A stretch of DNA of 64,000 nt from Rhodospirillales bacterium (GCA_018662225.1 JABJGO010000073.1:47454-111453); one strand, 5' to 3'; shown: positions 1 to 9,510, counted from the first letter of the stretch. Notes: generated by a model from the letters alone, not told the origin. Made by a program: numbers and translations.

Positions 1-15
1 GGACGTTTTGCCCGC

Positions 16-1125
16 TCATGCAAGATCATCCCAGGTCCAGGTGGTTACGGGCAGGTGATCAATGGAATCTTCGATCCGCCGCCTGAGGGCGTCACGCGAT
101 AGCAACCCACTTTGGGTATCCACCTCCTCAACCACCGCTGCGGCATTGACCGCTGCGGCGCGCAAGGCAACGTCAGGGCCTTCACCAGCGGCCAAATGGG
201 TGCACAGCGTTGACGTAAAGGCATCACCCGCACCGGCGGTGCCTTTGGGTTCAGCCGTCATAGAGGGGCAAAAGTGAACGCCTGTATCGTTGGCGAGGTA
301 GGCACCATCCGTACCATCCGTCACCACAACGTTGCTTACACCATACCGCCGAACGCGGGCGAAGAATTCAGCCAGTGCCAGATCGAACCCGCCACAGGCA
401 AGCCCCAACCGCATGAGAGGCGGTACGCCGTCTTCGATCAGATTATCGTCGTTGACACTTTCCACATCATCAAGGGCTGCAATGACCGGCACCAACGCTT
501 CGGCTTCAACCCGGTTAATGGCTAGGAGGTCGATGTTCTTGAGGGTTTGTAGAAAGACCGCCGTGCGGGATGTGAGCTGTCGAATGCCGGGGTTGGCGGC
601 AACGAAGGCACCAGCTTCACGGCCCATATCCACCACAATGGGGAAACAGTCAGCGGATCGGTTGGACAGATTGGTCACATAAACCAGATCACGGCCTTCA
701 AACATTTCAGGGGTGAGGTCCGCCGGGCGCAGCAGCGTATTGGTGCCACGCTGGGTAAAAATGGTAGCGTTGCGGTTGTGCGAGGACACCATCACGGCGG
801 TACCCGTGGGCAGCTCAGACGTGCGTAGGGCCAGCGAATCATCCACGCCTTCATGGGCCAGCCGGTCAATAATTTGTGCGCCGTTTGCGTCAGACCCGAT
901 TTTAATCAGTGCACTGACGTCTACATCCATTCTCGCCATGGCCACGGCGGCGTTTACGGCACCGCCACCGATGTGGGTAGAAATGCTTTCAGATTCAATT
1001 TTGCGGCCCTGTTCCAGCAACAGATAGGACGCCGTGGCATTGTGCATGGTCAGGCGTTCCACGTCGCGGCTGGCGACAATGGTAATAATATCGACCATGG
1101 CAGAGCCAACACAGAGTGCGCGCAT
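16..1125 (-). CDS. PfkB-family carbohydrate kinase
   Basis: ATP-dependent kinase of the ribokinase/PfkB fold, 369 aa, cytoplasmic. The N-terminal substrate-side motif GGGAVNAAVAMARM and the C-terminal anion-hole and catalytic-base motif GTAGAGDAF are both present, so it should be active. The start has a clean AAGGAG ribosome site a few bases upstream. It lies 17 nt downstream of the aminotransferase gene on the same strand and is probably co-transcribed with it. Substrate cannot be read from the sequence; sugars, nucleosides and amino-sugar acids are all possible. Family call is confident, substrate unknown. Confidence 0.88.
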   Translation of the reverse strand: MRALCVGSAMVDIITIVASRDVERLTMHNATASYLLLEQGRKIESESISTHIGGGAVNAAVAMARMDVDVSALIKIGSDANGAQIIDRLAHEGVDDSLALRTSELPTGTAVMVSSHNRNATIFTQRGTNTLLRPADLTPEMFEGRDLVYVTNLSNRSADCFPIVVDMGREAGAFVAANPGIRQLTSRTAVFLQTLKNIDLLAINRVEAEALVPVIAALDDVESVNDDNLIEDGVPPLMRLGLACGGFDLALAEFFARVRRYGVSNVVVTDGTDGAYLANDTGVHFCPSMTAEPKGTAGAGDAFTSTLCTHLAAGEGPDVALRAAAVNAAAVVEEVDTQSGLLSRDALRRRIEDSIDHLPVTTWTWDDLA

Positions 1126-1142
1126 GGAAACTCCTTATTCAG

Positions 1143-2561
1143 CTATAGCAAGCCTTCGCGGGTTAATTCATCCGCCAGACTGTTCAACGTGGCGACCAGA
1201 CGCTTGATTAACTCATCACACTCAGGCCTTGTGATCGTCAGGGGCGGGGCCAGCATGAACCATTCACCATTCTCGCCATTACAGGTGCGGCGTGAATAGA
1301 TCATCAGGCCATTATCCAACCCGTGCATACGGATACGATCAGCGGCAACGGCTTCCAGGGGCAACATCTTTTTGGTGGCCTGATCGGCAACCATCTCAAG
1401 ACTCATCAGAAGCCCCAGGCCGCGAATATCCCCAATTAGCGGGCAACTGGCTTTCAAGCCTTCCAGTTGATCGCGAAGGTAAGTACCCATGGTCGTGGCG
1501 TTATCCATCAGACCATGCTTTTCGGTGTAATCCAGCACGGCGCAACCCGCCGCGCTTGCCACCGGGTTCGCGGTGTAGGTATGGGAGAAATCAAAGCCGA
1601 TGTCTTCGGCTAATGGATCGGCCATGCTTGCTGGAACCAGCACAGCCCCCAATGGCACGTAACCGGCGGCCAGCCCCTTGGCCAGCACCGCCACATCGGG
1701 CCTGATATCGGGCCAATAGTGGGCTGACAGGAACTTGCCGGTACGGCCCGATCCGCTCATGACCTCATCGAACACCAGATAAACACCGTTCTCATCACAG
1801 ATTTTACGAACCTCGCGGAGGAATAACTCGTGCGGTACGTTGGCGCCGGTGGCCACCCCGCCCACCGGCTCGATCATGAACGCCAGAACATTTTCAGCGC
1901 CAAGCTCGTTTATTTTGCTTCGCAAGGCATCGGCGCAGTGTTGCGCGTAGCTTTCAACCGTATGGTTTTCCGGCACCCGGTAGGTGAAGGGGGCGGGTAC
2001 CTTGGGCGAATCCACGACCATGCCGTCCAGAAAATTGCCCAGCGTGTTGTCACCGCTCCATGCCAATGCAGAGAACGTGCCGCCGTGATAGGACGGCATG
2101 CAGGTGATCACATGGCGACGATTGGTCTGTCCGTTAGATATGGCGTGCTGGCGCAGGAATTTGATGGCGATTTCATTGGCTTCTGATCCACCCGATACAA
2201 AGCACGCACGCTCGAACCCCGGCCCGGCCAGCCGCGCCACCTGATCCGATAATTGAATATTGGCCCGGTGCCGGGCAATGCGGGAACAGGCGAAATCAAC
2301 GGTGTTGATCTGATTGGCGATGGCCTCGCCTACTTCACGGACGCCGTGGCCGATGTTGGACACAATGGGACCTGATGACATGTCGATATATTCGGTGCCT
2401 CCGTCATCCCACATGCGAATACCTTCGGCTCGTTCGATCAGGGGCAGGGGGATGGCGGTGCCTTTCCGACCAAAGAACACGTCTGAACCGCCACCACTGG
2501 CGGGGAGGTAACTTCCGGCGGGGCCGGACAGGTCGGAACGGTGGGCGTCATTTGCGGGCAT
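1143..2561 (-). CDS. class III PLP-dependent aminotransferase
   Basis: Fold-type I, class III (omega-amino acid) aminotransferase. It shows the cofactor phosphate region SGGSEANE, the conserved FDEVMSGSGRTG segment, and the Schiff-base lysine in VLAKGLAAGYVPLGA. Start chosen at the ATG giving MPANDAHRS, because AAAGGA (2569-2574) sits 7 nt upstream; the ATG at 2585 has no such site. The protein is 472 aa, usual for the family. Divergent from the eutB-like gene and followed by the PfkB kinase. Likely acts on an omega-amino acid or diamine released by the neighbouring catabolic enzymes. DoeD of ectoine breakdown is a possible relative, but its partner genes are absent. Confidence 0.85.
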   Translation of the reverse strand: MPANDAHRSDLSGPAGSYLPASGGGSDVFFGRKGTAIPLPLIERAEGIRMWDDGGTEYIDMSSGPIVSNIGHGVREVGEAIANQINTVDFACSRIARHRANIQLSDQVARLAGPGFERACFVSGGSEANEIAIKFLRQHAISNGQTNRRHVITCMPSYHGGTFSALAWSGDNTLGNFLDGMVVDSPKVPAPFTYRVPENHTVESYAQHCADALRSKINELGAENVLAFMIEPVGGVATGANVPHELFLREVRKICDENGVYLVFDEVMSGSGRTGKFLSAHYWPDIRPDVAVLAKGLAAGYVPLGAVLVPASMADPLAEDIGFDFSHTYTANPVASAAGCAVLDYTEKHGLMDNATTMGTYLRDQLEGLKASCPLIGDIRGLGLLMSLEMVADQATKKMLPLEAVAADRIRMHGLDNGLMIYSRRTCNGENGEWFMLAPPLTITRPECDELIKRLVATLNSLADELTREGLL

Positions 2562-2670
2562 GGCGTAATCCTTTCGCGCGATCATGACTATATTGTCGAT
2601 TATCTACATATCTCATTGATTGCCCGCGCGCCATAGGCCAAAAATAGTAATTGAAGAGGGAGTTTGCACC

Positions 2671-3657
2671 ATGTCCACCGTAACGTTGAAGCATATCAAA
2701 CGCGCACGCGAGGTCATTAGAGATTCCGTGCGCCATACACCGCTGATTCCATCGCCAAGCTTGAGCGAAATTGCGGGCGTCGATGTTCATTTGAAACTGG
2801 AAACCTTACAGGATATCGGCGCGTTCAAGATCAGAGGCGCCACCAACAAACTGGCCAGCCTGAGTGATGAAGAAAAAACCCGCGGTGTTGTTGCGGTATC
2901 AACTGGCAATCATGGCCGGGGTGTGGCGGCGGCGGCTAAAAAGATGGGTATCCGCGCCATCATCTGTATGGGCAATCTGGTGCCTGAAAACAAACTGGCG
3001 GGTATCAGGGCTCTGGGTGCCGAAATCAGGATTGTTGGGAAAAGTCAGGACGATGCCGAGGTGGAAGCCCAGCGTCTGATCGATGAAGAGGGTATGATCA
3101 ACGCCCATCCTTTTGATGATATGCACGTTGTATCGGGGCAGGGCACGATCGGACTGGAACTGCTGGAAGACCTGCCCCATGTGAAGACGGTGATTGTGCC
3201 ATTATCCGGTGGTGGCTTGGCGGGTGGCATTGCGCTGGCGTTGAAAGCATCCAGCCCAAACGTTCGTGTGGTGGCTGTTTCCATGGAAAAGGGTGCCGCC
3301 ATGATCGAGAGCATCGCCGCCGGCAAGCCGGTACCTGTGGAAGAACTGCCCACACTGGCAGATTCGCTGGGCGGCGGCATCGGCCTTGAAAACCAGCATA
3401 CCTTTGCGCTTTGTCGTGACTATATCGATGACCTGATTACGCTTTCCGAAGAACAGATCAGCGCCGCCATGGCGCACTTTTACTGGCAGGAACGCATCAT
3501 CGTTGAAGGTGGCGGGTCTGTGGGGGCGGCCGCAATCCTGAACGGTCTGATTCCTGATCTGGAAGGCCCTGTGGCGATCGTGGTCAGTGGCCGCAATGTG
3601 GACATGGCCAAGTTGCACCAGATCATTGATGACAATCCCCCGGCGAGCCCGGGATAA
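2671..3657 (+). CDS. eutB: EutB-like threonine/serine dehydratase family (3-hydroxy amino acid dehydratase)
   Basis: Fold-type II PLP enzyme, 328 aa. The PLP lysine is in the FKIRGA motif, and the glycine-rich phosphate loop is SGGGLAGG. Start taken at the ATG giving MSTVTLKH, preceded by GAAGAGGGAG; the upstream in-frame ATG at 2620 lacks a ribosome site. It matches the EutB group (annotated for hydroxyectoine use), to which beta-hydroxyaspartate dehydratase BhcB also belongs. The expected reaction is water elimination from a 3-hydroxy amino acid to an enamine/imine. It lies 27 nt before the eutC-like gene, the usual partner. True substrate unresolved. Confidence 0.82.
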   Translation: MSTVTLKHIKRAREVIRDSVRHTPLIPSPSLSEIAGVDVHLKLETLQDIGAFKIRGATNKLASLSDEEKTRGVVAVSTGNHGRGVAAAAKKMGIRAIICMGNLVPENKLAGIRALGAEIRIVGKSQDDAEVEAQRLIDEEGMINAHPFDDMHVVSGQGTIGLELLEDLPHVKTVIVPLSGGGLAGGIALALKASSPNVRVVAVSMEKGAAMIESIAAGKPVPVEELPTLADSLGGGIGLENQHTFALCRDYIDDLITLSEEQISAAMAHFYWQERIIVEGGGSVGAAAILNGLIPDLEGPVAIVVSGRNVDMAKLHQIIDDNPPASPG

Positions 3658-3684
3658 AACTAAGGATAGAACGAAGGATAGCGC

Positions 3685-4677
3685 ATGACTGAAATCACCA
3701 TTCTGCCCGAAAGCCAGCTTCGCCAATGTGTGCATCTGGATATGGAAGTCTTAGGTGCCATTGAAGATGTGTTCACGGCGCTGGCCGGTGGCAAGGTTAT
3801 TATGCCGCCGATCCTGCGGCTGGATATCGAAGAGCATCACGGCGAGATTGACGTGAAGACCGCCTATATTCCGGGCTTGGACAGTTTTGCGGTTAAAATG
3901 AGTCCCGGTTTTTTCAACAACCCAAAACTGGGACTGCCCAGCACCAACGGCCTTATGACGTTGTTCAGCGCCCATACTGGTTTGGTTGAGGCCATGTTGC
4001 TGGATAATGGGTACCTGACCGATGTGCGCACTGCTGCTGCCGGTGCCATTGCATCCAAATATTTGGCGAACCCGAACATTGATACGGTGGGTGTGATCGG
4101 TACCGGATCGCAGGCTCGTTATCAGGTCGAGGCCTTGAAGCTGGTTCGCGATTTCTCGAACGTTTTGGTCTGGGGTCGCGATGCGGGCAAGGCGGCGGCG
4201 TGCGCCGATGATATAGCTGAAAAACTGGATGTATCGGCGGGACCGTGCGCCAGCATCGAAGACGTGGTTGCGGCGTCGCAGGGGGTTATTACCTCGACGC
4301 CATCCAGTGAGCCGCTGATACAGTCCGACTGGCTGCACCCCGGCTTACACGTTACCGCCATGGGATCGGACGCTGAACATAAACGTGAGCTGGACCCTGC
4401 AATCGTTGCGGCCTGTGATCTGTTTGTGTGCGATACGCGCGCCCAAAGCGCCAAACTGGGCGAGCTGCACCATGCTATTGATGCAGGCATTGTGGATACC
4501 GATGTTGCCGTCACTGAATTGGGGCAGGTCATCACGGGTGATGCACCAGGCCGCCAAAGCGCCGACGATATCACTGTGTGTGATCTGACCGGTACCGGCG
4601 CGCAGGATACGGCCATCGCCCGATTGGCGTTCCAGAAAGCACAAAGGATGGGTCTCGGCACCCAGTTCGAGACTTAA
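3685..4677 (+). CDS. eutC: EutC-like ornithine cyclodeaminase / imine reductase family
   Basis: Rossmann-fold NAD(P)-dependent member of the ornithine cyclodeaminase/mu-crystallin family, 330 aa. Dinucleotide motif is VGVIGTGSQARYQ (about residues 133-145). The substrate-side segments VKMSPGFFNN and YLTDVRTAAAGA are typical of EutC and of iminosuccinate reductase BhcD. It directly follows the dehydratase; together they could dehydrate a hydroxy amino acid to an imine and reduce it. The stop is 3 nt before the next start, so the operon continues into the S15 hydrolase. Family secure, reaction inferred. Confidence 0.82.
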   Translation: MTEITILPESQLRQCVHLDMEVLGAIEDVFTALAGGKVIMPPILRLDIEEHHGEIDVKTAYIPGLDSFAVKMSPGFFNNPKLGLPSTNGLMTLFSAHTGLVEAMLLDNGYLTDVRTAAAGAIASKYLANPNIDTVGVIGTGSQARYQVEALKLVRDFSNVLVWGRDAGKAAACADDIAEKLDVSAGPCASIEDVVAASQGVITSTPSSEPLIQSDWLHPGLHVTAMGSDAEHKRELDPAIVAACDLFVCDTRAQSAKLGELHHAIDAGIVDTDVAVTELGQVITGDAPGRQSADDITVCDLTGTGAQDTAIARLAFQKAQRMGLGTQFET

Positions 4678-4679
4678 AC

Positions 4680-6692
4680 ATGCTAACGGTCGGCCAGTTT
4701 CCCCATGTGGTGCGCGAGATCGAAAACCAGTGGATCACGTTGTCGGATGGCTGCCGGTTGGCAGCGCGCATGTGGATACCGGACGTGGCCAACAAGACTC
4801 CGGTGCCGGCCATTCTGGAGTATCTTCCCTACCGTAAACGGGGCGGCACCGACGCGCGCGATGCACTGACCCATCCTTATTTATGCGGCCATGGCTACGT
4901 CTGCATTCGCGTGGATATGCGGGGTAACGGCGAAGCGGATGGCGTCATGCATGACGAATACGCGCTTCAGGAACACGACGACGCGCTAGAGGTTATCGAC
5001 TGGATAACCGCACAGCCCTGGTGCGACGGCAACGTGGGGATGATGGGCATATCATGGGGCGGGTTTAACGGACTGCAAGTGGCAGCGCGCCAGCCCGAGG
5101 CCCTGAAGGCCATTATCACGCTGTGTTCCACCGATGATCGGTACGCGGATGATATTCATTATAAGGGTGGCTGTATTCTGGGCGAGAACATGGGCTGGGG
5201 TGCGACCATGTTGGCTTATTCATCCAAGCCACCGGACCCCGATATCGTGGGTGATGCGTGGCGGGACATGTGGTTTGAGCGGTTAGAGATCGAGCCTTTG
5301 TTAGCCGCCAAGTGGCTGACCCATCAACACCGCGACGAGTACTGGAAACACGGCTCGGTCTGTGAGGATTTCTCGAAAATAAAGGCCGCTGTGCTGGCTG
5401 TTGGTGGATGGGGCGATGCCTATTCCAATACGGTGCCTCGGATGCTGACGGGTCTGCAATCGCCGTGCCGGGGGATCACCGGGCCGTGGCATCACAAGTA
5501 TCCACACTTCGCCATACCGGAACCCCGTATCGGATTTTTGCAGGAGGCACTCAGGTGGTGGGATCACTGGCTGAAAGGCCATGATACCGGCGTGATGGAT
5601 GATCCGCTGTACCGGGCTTACATGATGGAAAGTGTGCGGCCTCAGACGTCATACCCGCACCGGGATGGGCGCTGGATCGCCGAAGACAGGTGGCCGTCAG
5701 ACAAGATTGATCACCAACGCCTGTCATTGAACAGCGAGGGATTGCAGCGAGCACCCGAAACAGACGGTGCGGTTCTGGATATTTGCTCGCCGCAGGATAT
5801 CGGCCAGATGGGGGGCGAGTTCTGTGTGATCTGGTTAGGTGAGGACATGCCCGGCGATCAACAGTCAGAAGACGCCGGATCGCTGGTGTTTGATTCTGAA
5901 GCTTTGAATGAGCGCACAGAGATTTTTGGTGCCCCCACCGTCGATCTAAGGGTTATATCTGATAAGCCGCAGGCCAACGTGGCCGTGCGGTTATGCGACG
6001 TGGCTCCGGATGGCAGTTCCACCCGCGTGACTTGGGGGGTGTTGAACTTGTGCCACCGGGACAGCCACGAGATGCCATCGGCGCTGGTGCCGGGTGCGCC
6101 GTATACCGTCCGCATTCAGATGGATGATATCGCGTGGGCGTTCCCCGCTGGGCATTGCATCCGGGTGGCGATCTCAACGGCCTATTGGCCTATGATCTGG
6201 TCTTCACCTGAGGCCGTGACGCTGGGGGTGGTCGCTGGGGAGAGTTCATTATCCCTACCGGTTCGCGAAGCACGCGCGGAAGATTTGCGAGAATTTCCAC
6301 CCGCCGAAGCAGCGCCGCCACAAAATACGGAGATCGTCCGTGCGGGTAAACAAACCCGCGTGGTGGAAAAAAACCCGTATACGGGCGAGACAACGTTGCA
6401 GATTATGGATGATTTTGGTGTCGGGCGTGACCTGGATACAAGACTGACCACAGGTGAGATCGCGCGCGAGACGTATCGTATTCACCCCGATGATCCATTG
6501 TGCGCCAGCGTGCAAATGCACTGGACTGCCACCCTCAGCCGCGAAGGCTGGAACATTCGCACCGAAACTTATTCAGCCATGTACGGTGATGCCACCACAT
6601 TCTATGTGAGCGGTCGTATTGAGGCCTATGAAGATGATGCGCTGGTGTTCGAGAAAGATTTTGCCGAGGAAATCCCCCGTCGGTTTGTTTAG
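4680..6692 (+). CDS. CocE/NonD-family alpha/beta hydrolase (X-Pro dipeptidyl-peptidase S15-like)
   Basis: Serine hydrolase of 670 aa. An N-terminal alpha/beta domain carries the nucleophile elbow GISWGGFNG, and a C-terminal jelly-roll domain (from about residue 330) has the usual AFPAGHCIRVAISTAYWP segment. No signal peptide, so cytoplasmic. The start is only 2 nt after the eutC-like stop and no strong ribosome site is visible, which suggests translational coupling. Relatives cleave X-Pro dipeptides, glutaryl-cephalosporins or cocaine esters. In this operon it probably releases an amino compound from an amide, ester or peptide; the substrate is unknown. Confidence 0.82.
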   Translation: MLTVGQFPHVVREIENQWITLSDGCRLAARMWIPDVANKTPVPAILEYLPYRKRGGTDARDALTHPYLCGHGYVCIRVDMRGNGEADGVMHDEYALQEHDDALEVIDWITAQPWCDGNVGMMGISWGGFNGLQVAARQPEALKAIITLCSTDDRYADDIHYKGGCILGENMGWGATMLAYSSKPPDPDIVGDAWRDMWFERLEIEPLLAAKWLTHQHRDEYWKHGSVCEDFSKIKAAVLAVGGWGDAYSNTVPRMLTGLQSPCRGITGPWHHKYPHFAIPEPRIGFLQEALRWWDHWLKGHDTGVMDDPLYRAYMMESVRPQTSYPHRDGRWIAEDRWPSDKIDHQRLSLNSEGLQRAPETDGAVLDICSPQDIGQMGGEFCVIWLGEDMPGDQQSEDAGSLVFDSEALNERTEIFGAPTVDLRVISDKPQANVAVRLCDVAPDGSSTRVTWGVLNLCHRDSHEMPSALVPGAPYTVRIQMDDIAWAFPAGHCIRVAISTAYWPMIWSSPEAVTLGVVAGESSLSLPVREARAEDLREFPPAEAAPPQNTEIVRAGKQTRVVEKNPYTGETTLQIMDDFGVGRDLDTRLTTGEIARETYRIHPDDPLCASVQMHWTATLSREGWNIRTETYSAMYGDATTFYVSGRIEAYEDDALVFEKDFAEEIPRRFV

Positions 6693-6731
6693 AGCAAAAC
6701 CCGAGCAAATTGGTTCAATCACTGCCCGGCA

Positions 6732-6748
6732 GGACCACGAAGTGGTCC
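6732..6748. terminator. hairpin between convergent genes
   Basis: Perfect 7-bp inverted repeat (GGACCAC and GTGGTCC) with a 3-nt loop, placed between the ends of the S15 hydrolase and the ureohydrolase. There is no T-run on either side, so it is only a possible termination or RNA-stability element. Confidence 0.3.
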
Positions 6749-6779
6749 GAGAGGGTGTGAAGGTGGCTTTGCGTAACTC

Positions 6780-7745
6780 CTAAGTCTCCTCGAACGGTTC
6801 GGCCAGCAGGCAGAGTATCTCCCACATCATGGTAACGCCGACCAGCGCGGTCATGCCTTCTGAATCAAACGGTGGCGCGACTTCGACCACATCGCCACCA
6901 ACCAGATTACGCCCGCGCAAGGACCGCAATATTTTCTGGGCCTCATAAGGGTTCAGCCCGCCGATTTCCGGTGTACCGGTACCGGGGGCATAAACCGGGT
7001 CCAGTCCATCCACATCAAAGCTGATGTATGTCGGGCCATCACCGATCACGGCGGCAACTTCGTCGATTACCTTGTCCACGCCCAGATCGAAGTATTCTTC
7101 GATCTCAATAACCCGAATACCCTGTTCCTTGGCCCAGTTGTTATCCGTCTTGGTATAAAGACCACCGCGAATGCCGATCTGGACGGTTCGTTTGGGGTCC
7201 AGCAGGCCTTCTTCGATGGCGCGGCGGAAAGGGGTGCCGTGTGTATAGATGCTATCACCGAAATAGCGATCATTGGTGTCGGAATGGGCATCAATATGCA
7301 CCATGCCAACGGGTCGGTCCTTGGCAATAGCGCGCATGATGGGCAAGGTGATCAGGTGATCACCACCAGCGGTCAACGGCACCACACCGGCGGCATGGAC
7401 GTCTTCATAGAATTTACCAACCCGTTCCAGCGTATCCATCAGATCCAGTGGGTTAACCGGCGTATCACCGAATTCGGCACACTTGGCACATTCGTATGGG
7501 TTGATACGGGTGGTGGGGTGAATATTGCGCATGAGCGTGGACATATCGCGCATTTGGCGGGGGCCATGACGGGCACCGGCCCGGTTAGTGGTGCCGCCAT
7601 CCCATGGTACGCCGATCAGACCAATATCGGCTTCGGACCATTCGGCCTGTTCCAGTATGGGTAGGCGCATAAACGTGGGCACGCCCGCGAAACGCGGTTG
7701 CACGACGGATGATACGGGTTTGAAAAAATTGTGATCTTTGCTCAT
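6780..7745 (-). CDS. speB: agmatinase/guanidinobutyrase-type ureohydrolase
   Basis: Binuclear metal ureohydrolase of the arginase superfamily, 321 aa; it removes urea from a guanidino substrate. Metal-binding motifs are all present: GGDHLITLP, HIDAHSDTND and SFDVDGLDP. The N-terminal FAGVPTFMRLP and the segment TPEIGGLNPYEAQKILR resemble guanidinobutyrase/guanidinopropionase as much as agmatinase. AAGAGG precedes the ATG. It lies downstream of the Rieske fusion on the same strand, 82 nt away. With the type III decarboxylase elsewhere in the window it could feed polyamine metabolism. Exact guanidino substrate uncertain. Confidence 0.88.
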   Translation of the reverse strand: MSKDHNFFKPVSSVVQPRFAGVPTFMRLPILEQAEWSEADIGLIGVPWDGGTTNRAGARHGPRQMRDMSTLMRNIHPTTRINPYECAKCAEFGDTPVNPLDLMDTLERVGKFYEDVHAAGVVPLTAGGDHLITLPIMRAIAKDRPVGMVHIDAHSDTNDRYFGDSIYTHGTPFRRAIEEGLLDPKRTVQIGIRGGLYTKTDNNWAKEQGIRVIEIEEYFDLGVDKVIDEVAAVIGDGPTYISFDVDGLDPVYAPGTGTPEIGGLNPYEAQKILRSLRGRNLVGGDVVEVAPPFDSEGMTALVGVTMMWEILCLLAEPFEET

Positions 7746-7827
7746 GCTTGCCTCTTTCGTCCTTCATCAGACCAGTCATCTTCTGTATAGATATGGCCCA
7801 GGTTTTTCGTGTGGCTATCTTACGCCG

Positions 7828-9426
7828 TTAATCCTCAATGGCAACGAAAGACAGCGCCTGATTAGCCGTTCGCATGGCATGGCGACGTTTTAACGGCGAG
7901 TGCAGAAAACGGTTGAGAGCGGCCAGCAACGTGGGCTGCCATGCGCCACCGGGATTGTTATCAATTTCATCGCTGATGGCGGTCGTCGTTTTGATCAAAT
8001 GCGCCGTAACGATGTATTCGAACTGGCCATGATCGAACAGGGAATCGAGGGTTTCGTTCAGGAACGCCGTAGGATCCGACACCAGCCAGTCCTCAAGGCA
8101 AATGGATGCATCTTGTGAATCACTGTTACGGCCAAAGAAACAGCACATCTGCAACAAGGCCGACGGCCATAATTCAGGGTATTTCTGGGCCAGATGCCGG
8201 GCAGCGTTGGCGAAGGTGACCTCGTGCGTCACGCTCAGCCACGTGCGGTTATGGGCTATGGAATTCGTCGTAGCAGCCTGCACGTCCAGATCGAATTTAA
8301 GGACGCTGCGACCGTTCATCTCCAGCAACACGTCATAAAGCTCATCAGGCGATTGGGATGCCTTAGCCGCCAGTGTCATGGCCGCCTTTGCGCCAAGCCC
8401 ACTGAAATCATCGGGCTGAACCACTTGATCCTTCGTCGTGTTCCAGTTCTCCAGGATTGCGGCGTATTCCCGGAACTCAGGAATCAGGTCCTCCCGCCAC
8501 GATTTTACCAGCCCGCGTGTAAGCATGAGCAACAACGGCTCGATGACATCATCGCCCAAGTGGTCCAGCAGTTCACCGGTCTTCAGTACGTAAATAGCCC
8601 CATGCCCGAAATCCAGATAATGGGCGAGCGACGCGCGGGCGAAGCCTCGTTCCATATCCGCCCAGCCCATGCCGACATCCAGCGCGCCGCGAACGTGGGC
8701 GGTGGCGGTTCCTTCGTCTTCGTCCTCGATAGCCTGAACAAAATCATCTTCGTTCCATGGTTTTGTTTCGGTGGAATAGGGGAACACGGGTTCACGCTGA
8801 CTGTCCCAGGCGAAGTTCGCCACAATTTCATGCACGGGCATCAGGCGTGTGGCATCATCATGAGCGCGGGTGTCGCGCAGGCGTAACCAGTCAGCCGCCG
8901 CCATGGGGGCGTGGGTGGAGCCAATACCGAATTCAAATCGGTCGTGAGTCCATTTGATGGTTTCGCGCACCGCATCCAGCACATCGCCGCCAGCTTTGTC
9001 CATACGGGCAATTTCACGGGCCATGCGGTCATACTCGTGTCGGTCAAAGGAATCCCGCAGGTTGTTCAGGGCGTCGTCTATGCGGGCTTGCGCCGGGGCG
9101 TCGGCCACATCAATGCGGATCATGCCACCCTCAACACACGTGGGATAAACGCGTAGACGATCACCCCCATAGGCATTGTCGCCCGTCCGCAAATCAAACT
9201 TCCAGTTATGCCAGTTGCAGGTCAGCGTGCAGTCGCCCGACAGGGTACCTTCCTTCAACGGATAGCCTTCGTGCGGGCAGCGATTGTTACAGGCATAAAT
9301 TTCACCATCCCGATCGAATAGCGCGATCTGCTTTGATCCGACCTTGATAACCTTGGCACCGGTTTCGCGCAGGGTGCTCAGTTCAATGGCGTCCTGCCAG
9401 TCTGTGTGCTGTGCTGAGTCAGGCAT
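7828..9426 (-). CDS. Rieske [2Fe-2S] domain fused to an uncharacterised helical domain
   Basis: 532 aa. Residues about 10-105 form a Rieske ferredoxin domain with the full ligand set C50-x-H52 and C70-x2-H73 (motifs CPHEGYPL and CNWHNWKFDL). The remaining ~420 residues are predicted helical, with several histidine-containing segments such as SLAHYLDFGHGAIYV and LSVTHEVTFANAARH. I do not recognise this C-terminal domain; it is not a standard ring-hydroxylating oxygenase alpha subunit. AAAGGA precedes the start. Transcribed divergently from a cysteine-rich HTH regulator that may sense Fe-S status. Likely a soluble redox enzyme, reaction unknown. Confidence 0.8.
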   Translation of the reverse strand: MPDSAQHTDWQDAIELSTLRETGAKVIKVGSKQIALFDRDGEIYACNNRCPHEGYPLKEGTLSGDCTLTCNWHNWKFDLRTGDNAYGGDRLRVYPTCVEGGMIRIDVADAPAQARIDDALNNLRDSFDRHEYDRMAREIARMDKAGGDVLDAVRETIKWTHDRFEFGIGSTHAPMAAADWLRLRDTRAHDDATRLMPVHEIVANFAWDSQREPVFPYSTETKPWNEDDFVQAIEDEDEGTATAHVRGALDVGMGWADMERGFARASLAHYLDFGHGAIYVLKTGELLDHLGDDVIEPLLLMLTRGLVKSWREDLIPEFREYAAILENWNTTKDQVVQPDDFSGLGAKAAMTLAAKASQSPDELYDVLLEMNGRSVLKFDLDVQAATTNSIAHNRTWLSVTHEVTFANAARHLAQKYPELWPSALLQMCCFFGRNSDSQDASICLEDWLVSDPTAFLNETLDSLFDHGQFEYIVTAHLIKTTTAISDEIDNNPGGAWQPTLLAALNRFLHSPLKRRHAMRTANQALSFVAIED

Positions 9427-9490
9427 TTGGCGATCCTTTAATTGATATAAAGTTTTTCCTTTATATATTATTTATTGAATTAAACAAGAG

Positions 9491-9510
9491 TGTTCTTTAT
9501 AAAAAGAACA
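9491..9510. promoter_or_regulatory. palindrome overlapping the regulator start codon
   Basis: Perfect 8-bp inverted repeat: left arm TGTTCTTT (9491-9498), 4-nt spacer, right arm AAAGAACA (9503-9510), whose last A is the first base of the regulator ATG. The region upstream is very A/T-rich and divides two divergent genes. It could be the operator for autoregulation, or an RNA hairpin that hides the start codon. Confidence 0.5.

Noticed and set aside
853..1299. 148-aa plus-strand frame opposite the kinase and aminotransferase genes
   Set aside because: It is an antisense shadow spanning two well-supported minus-strand genes.
2671..4677. Complete ectoine/hydroxyectoine degradation locus
   Set aside because: Only EutB/EutC-like genes are present; no DoeA/EutD, DoeB/EutE, EutA or ectoine transporter genes are adjacent. 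The M24 peptidase at 55.8 kb is aminopeptidase P by length and layout.
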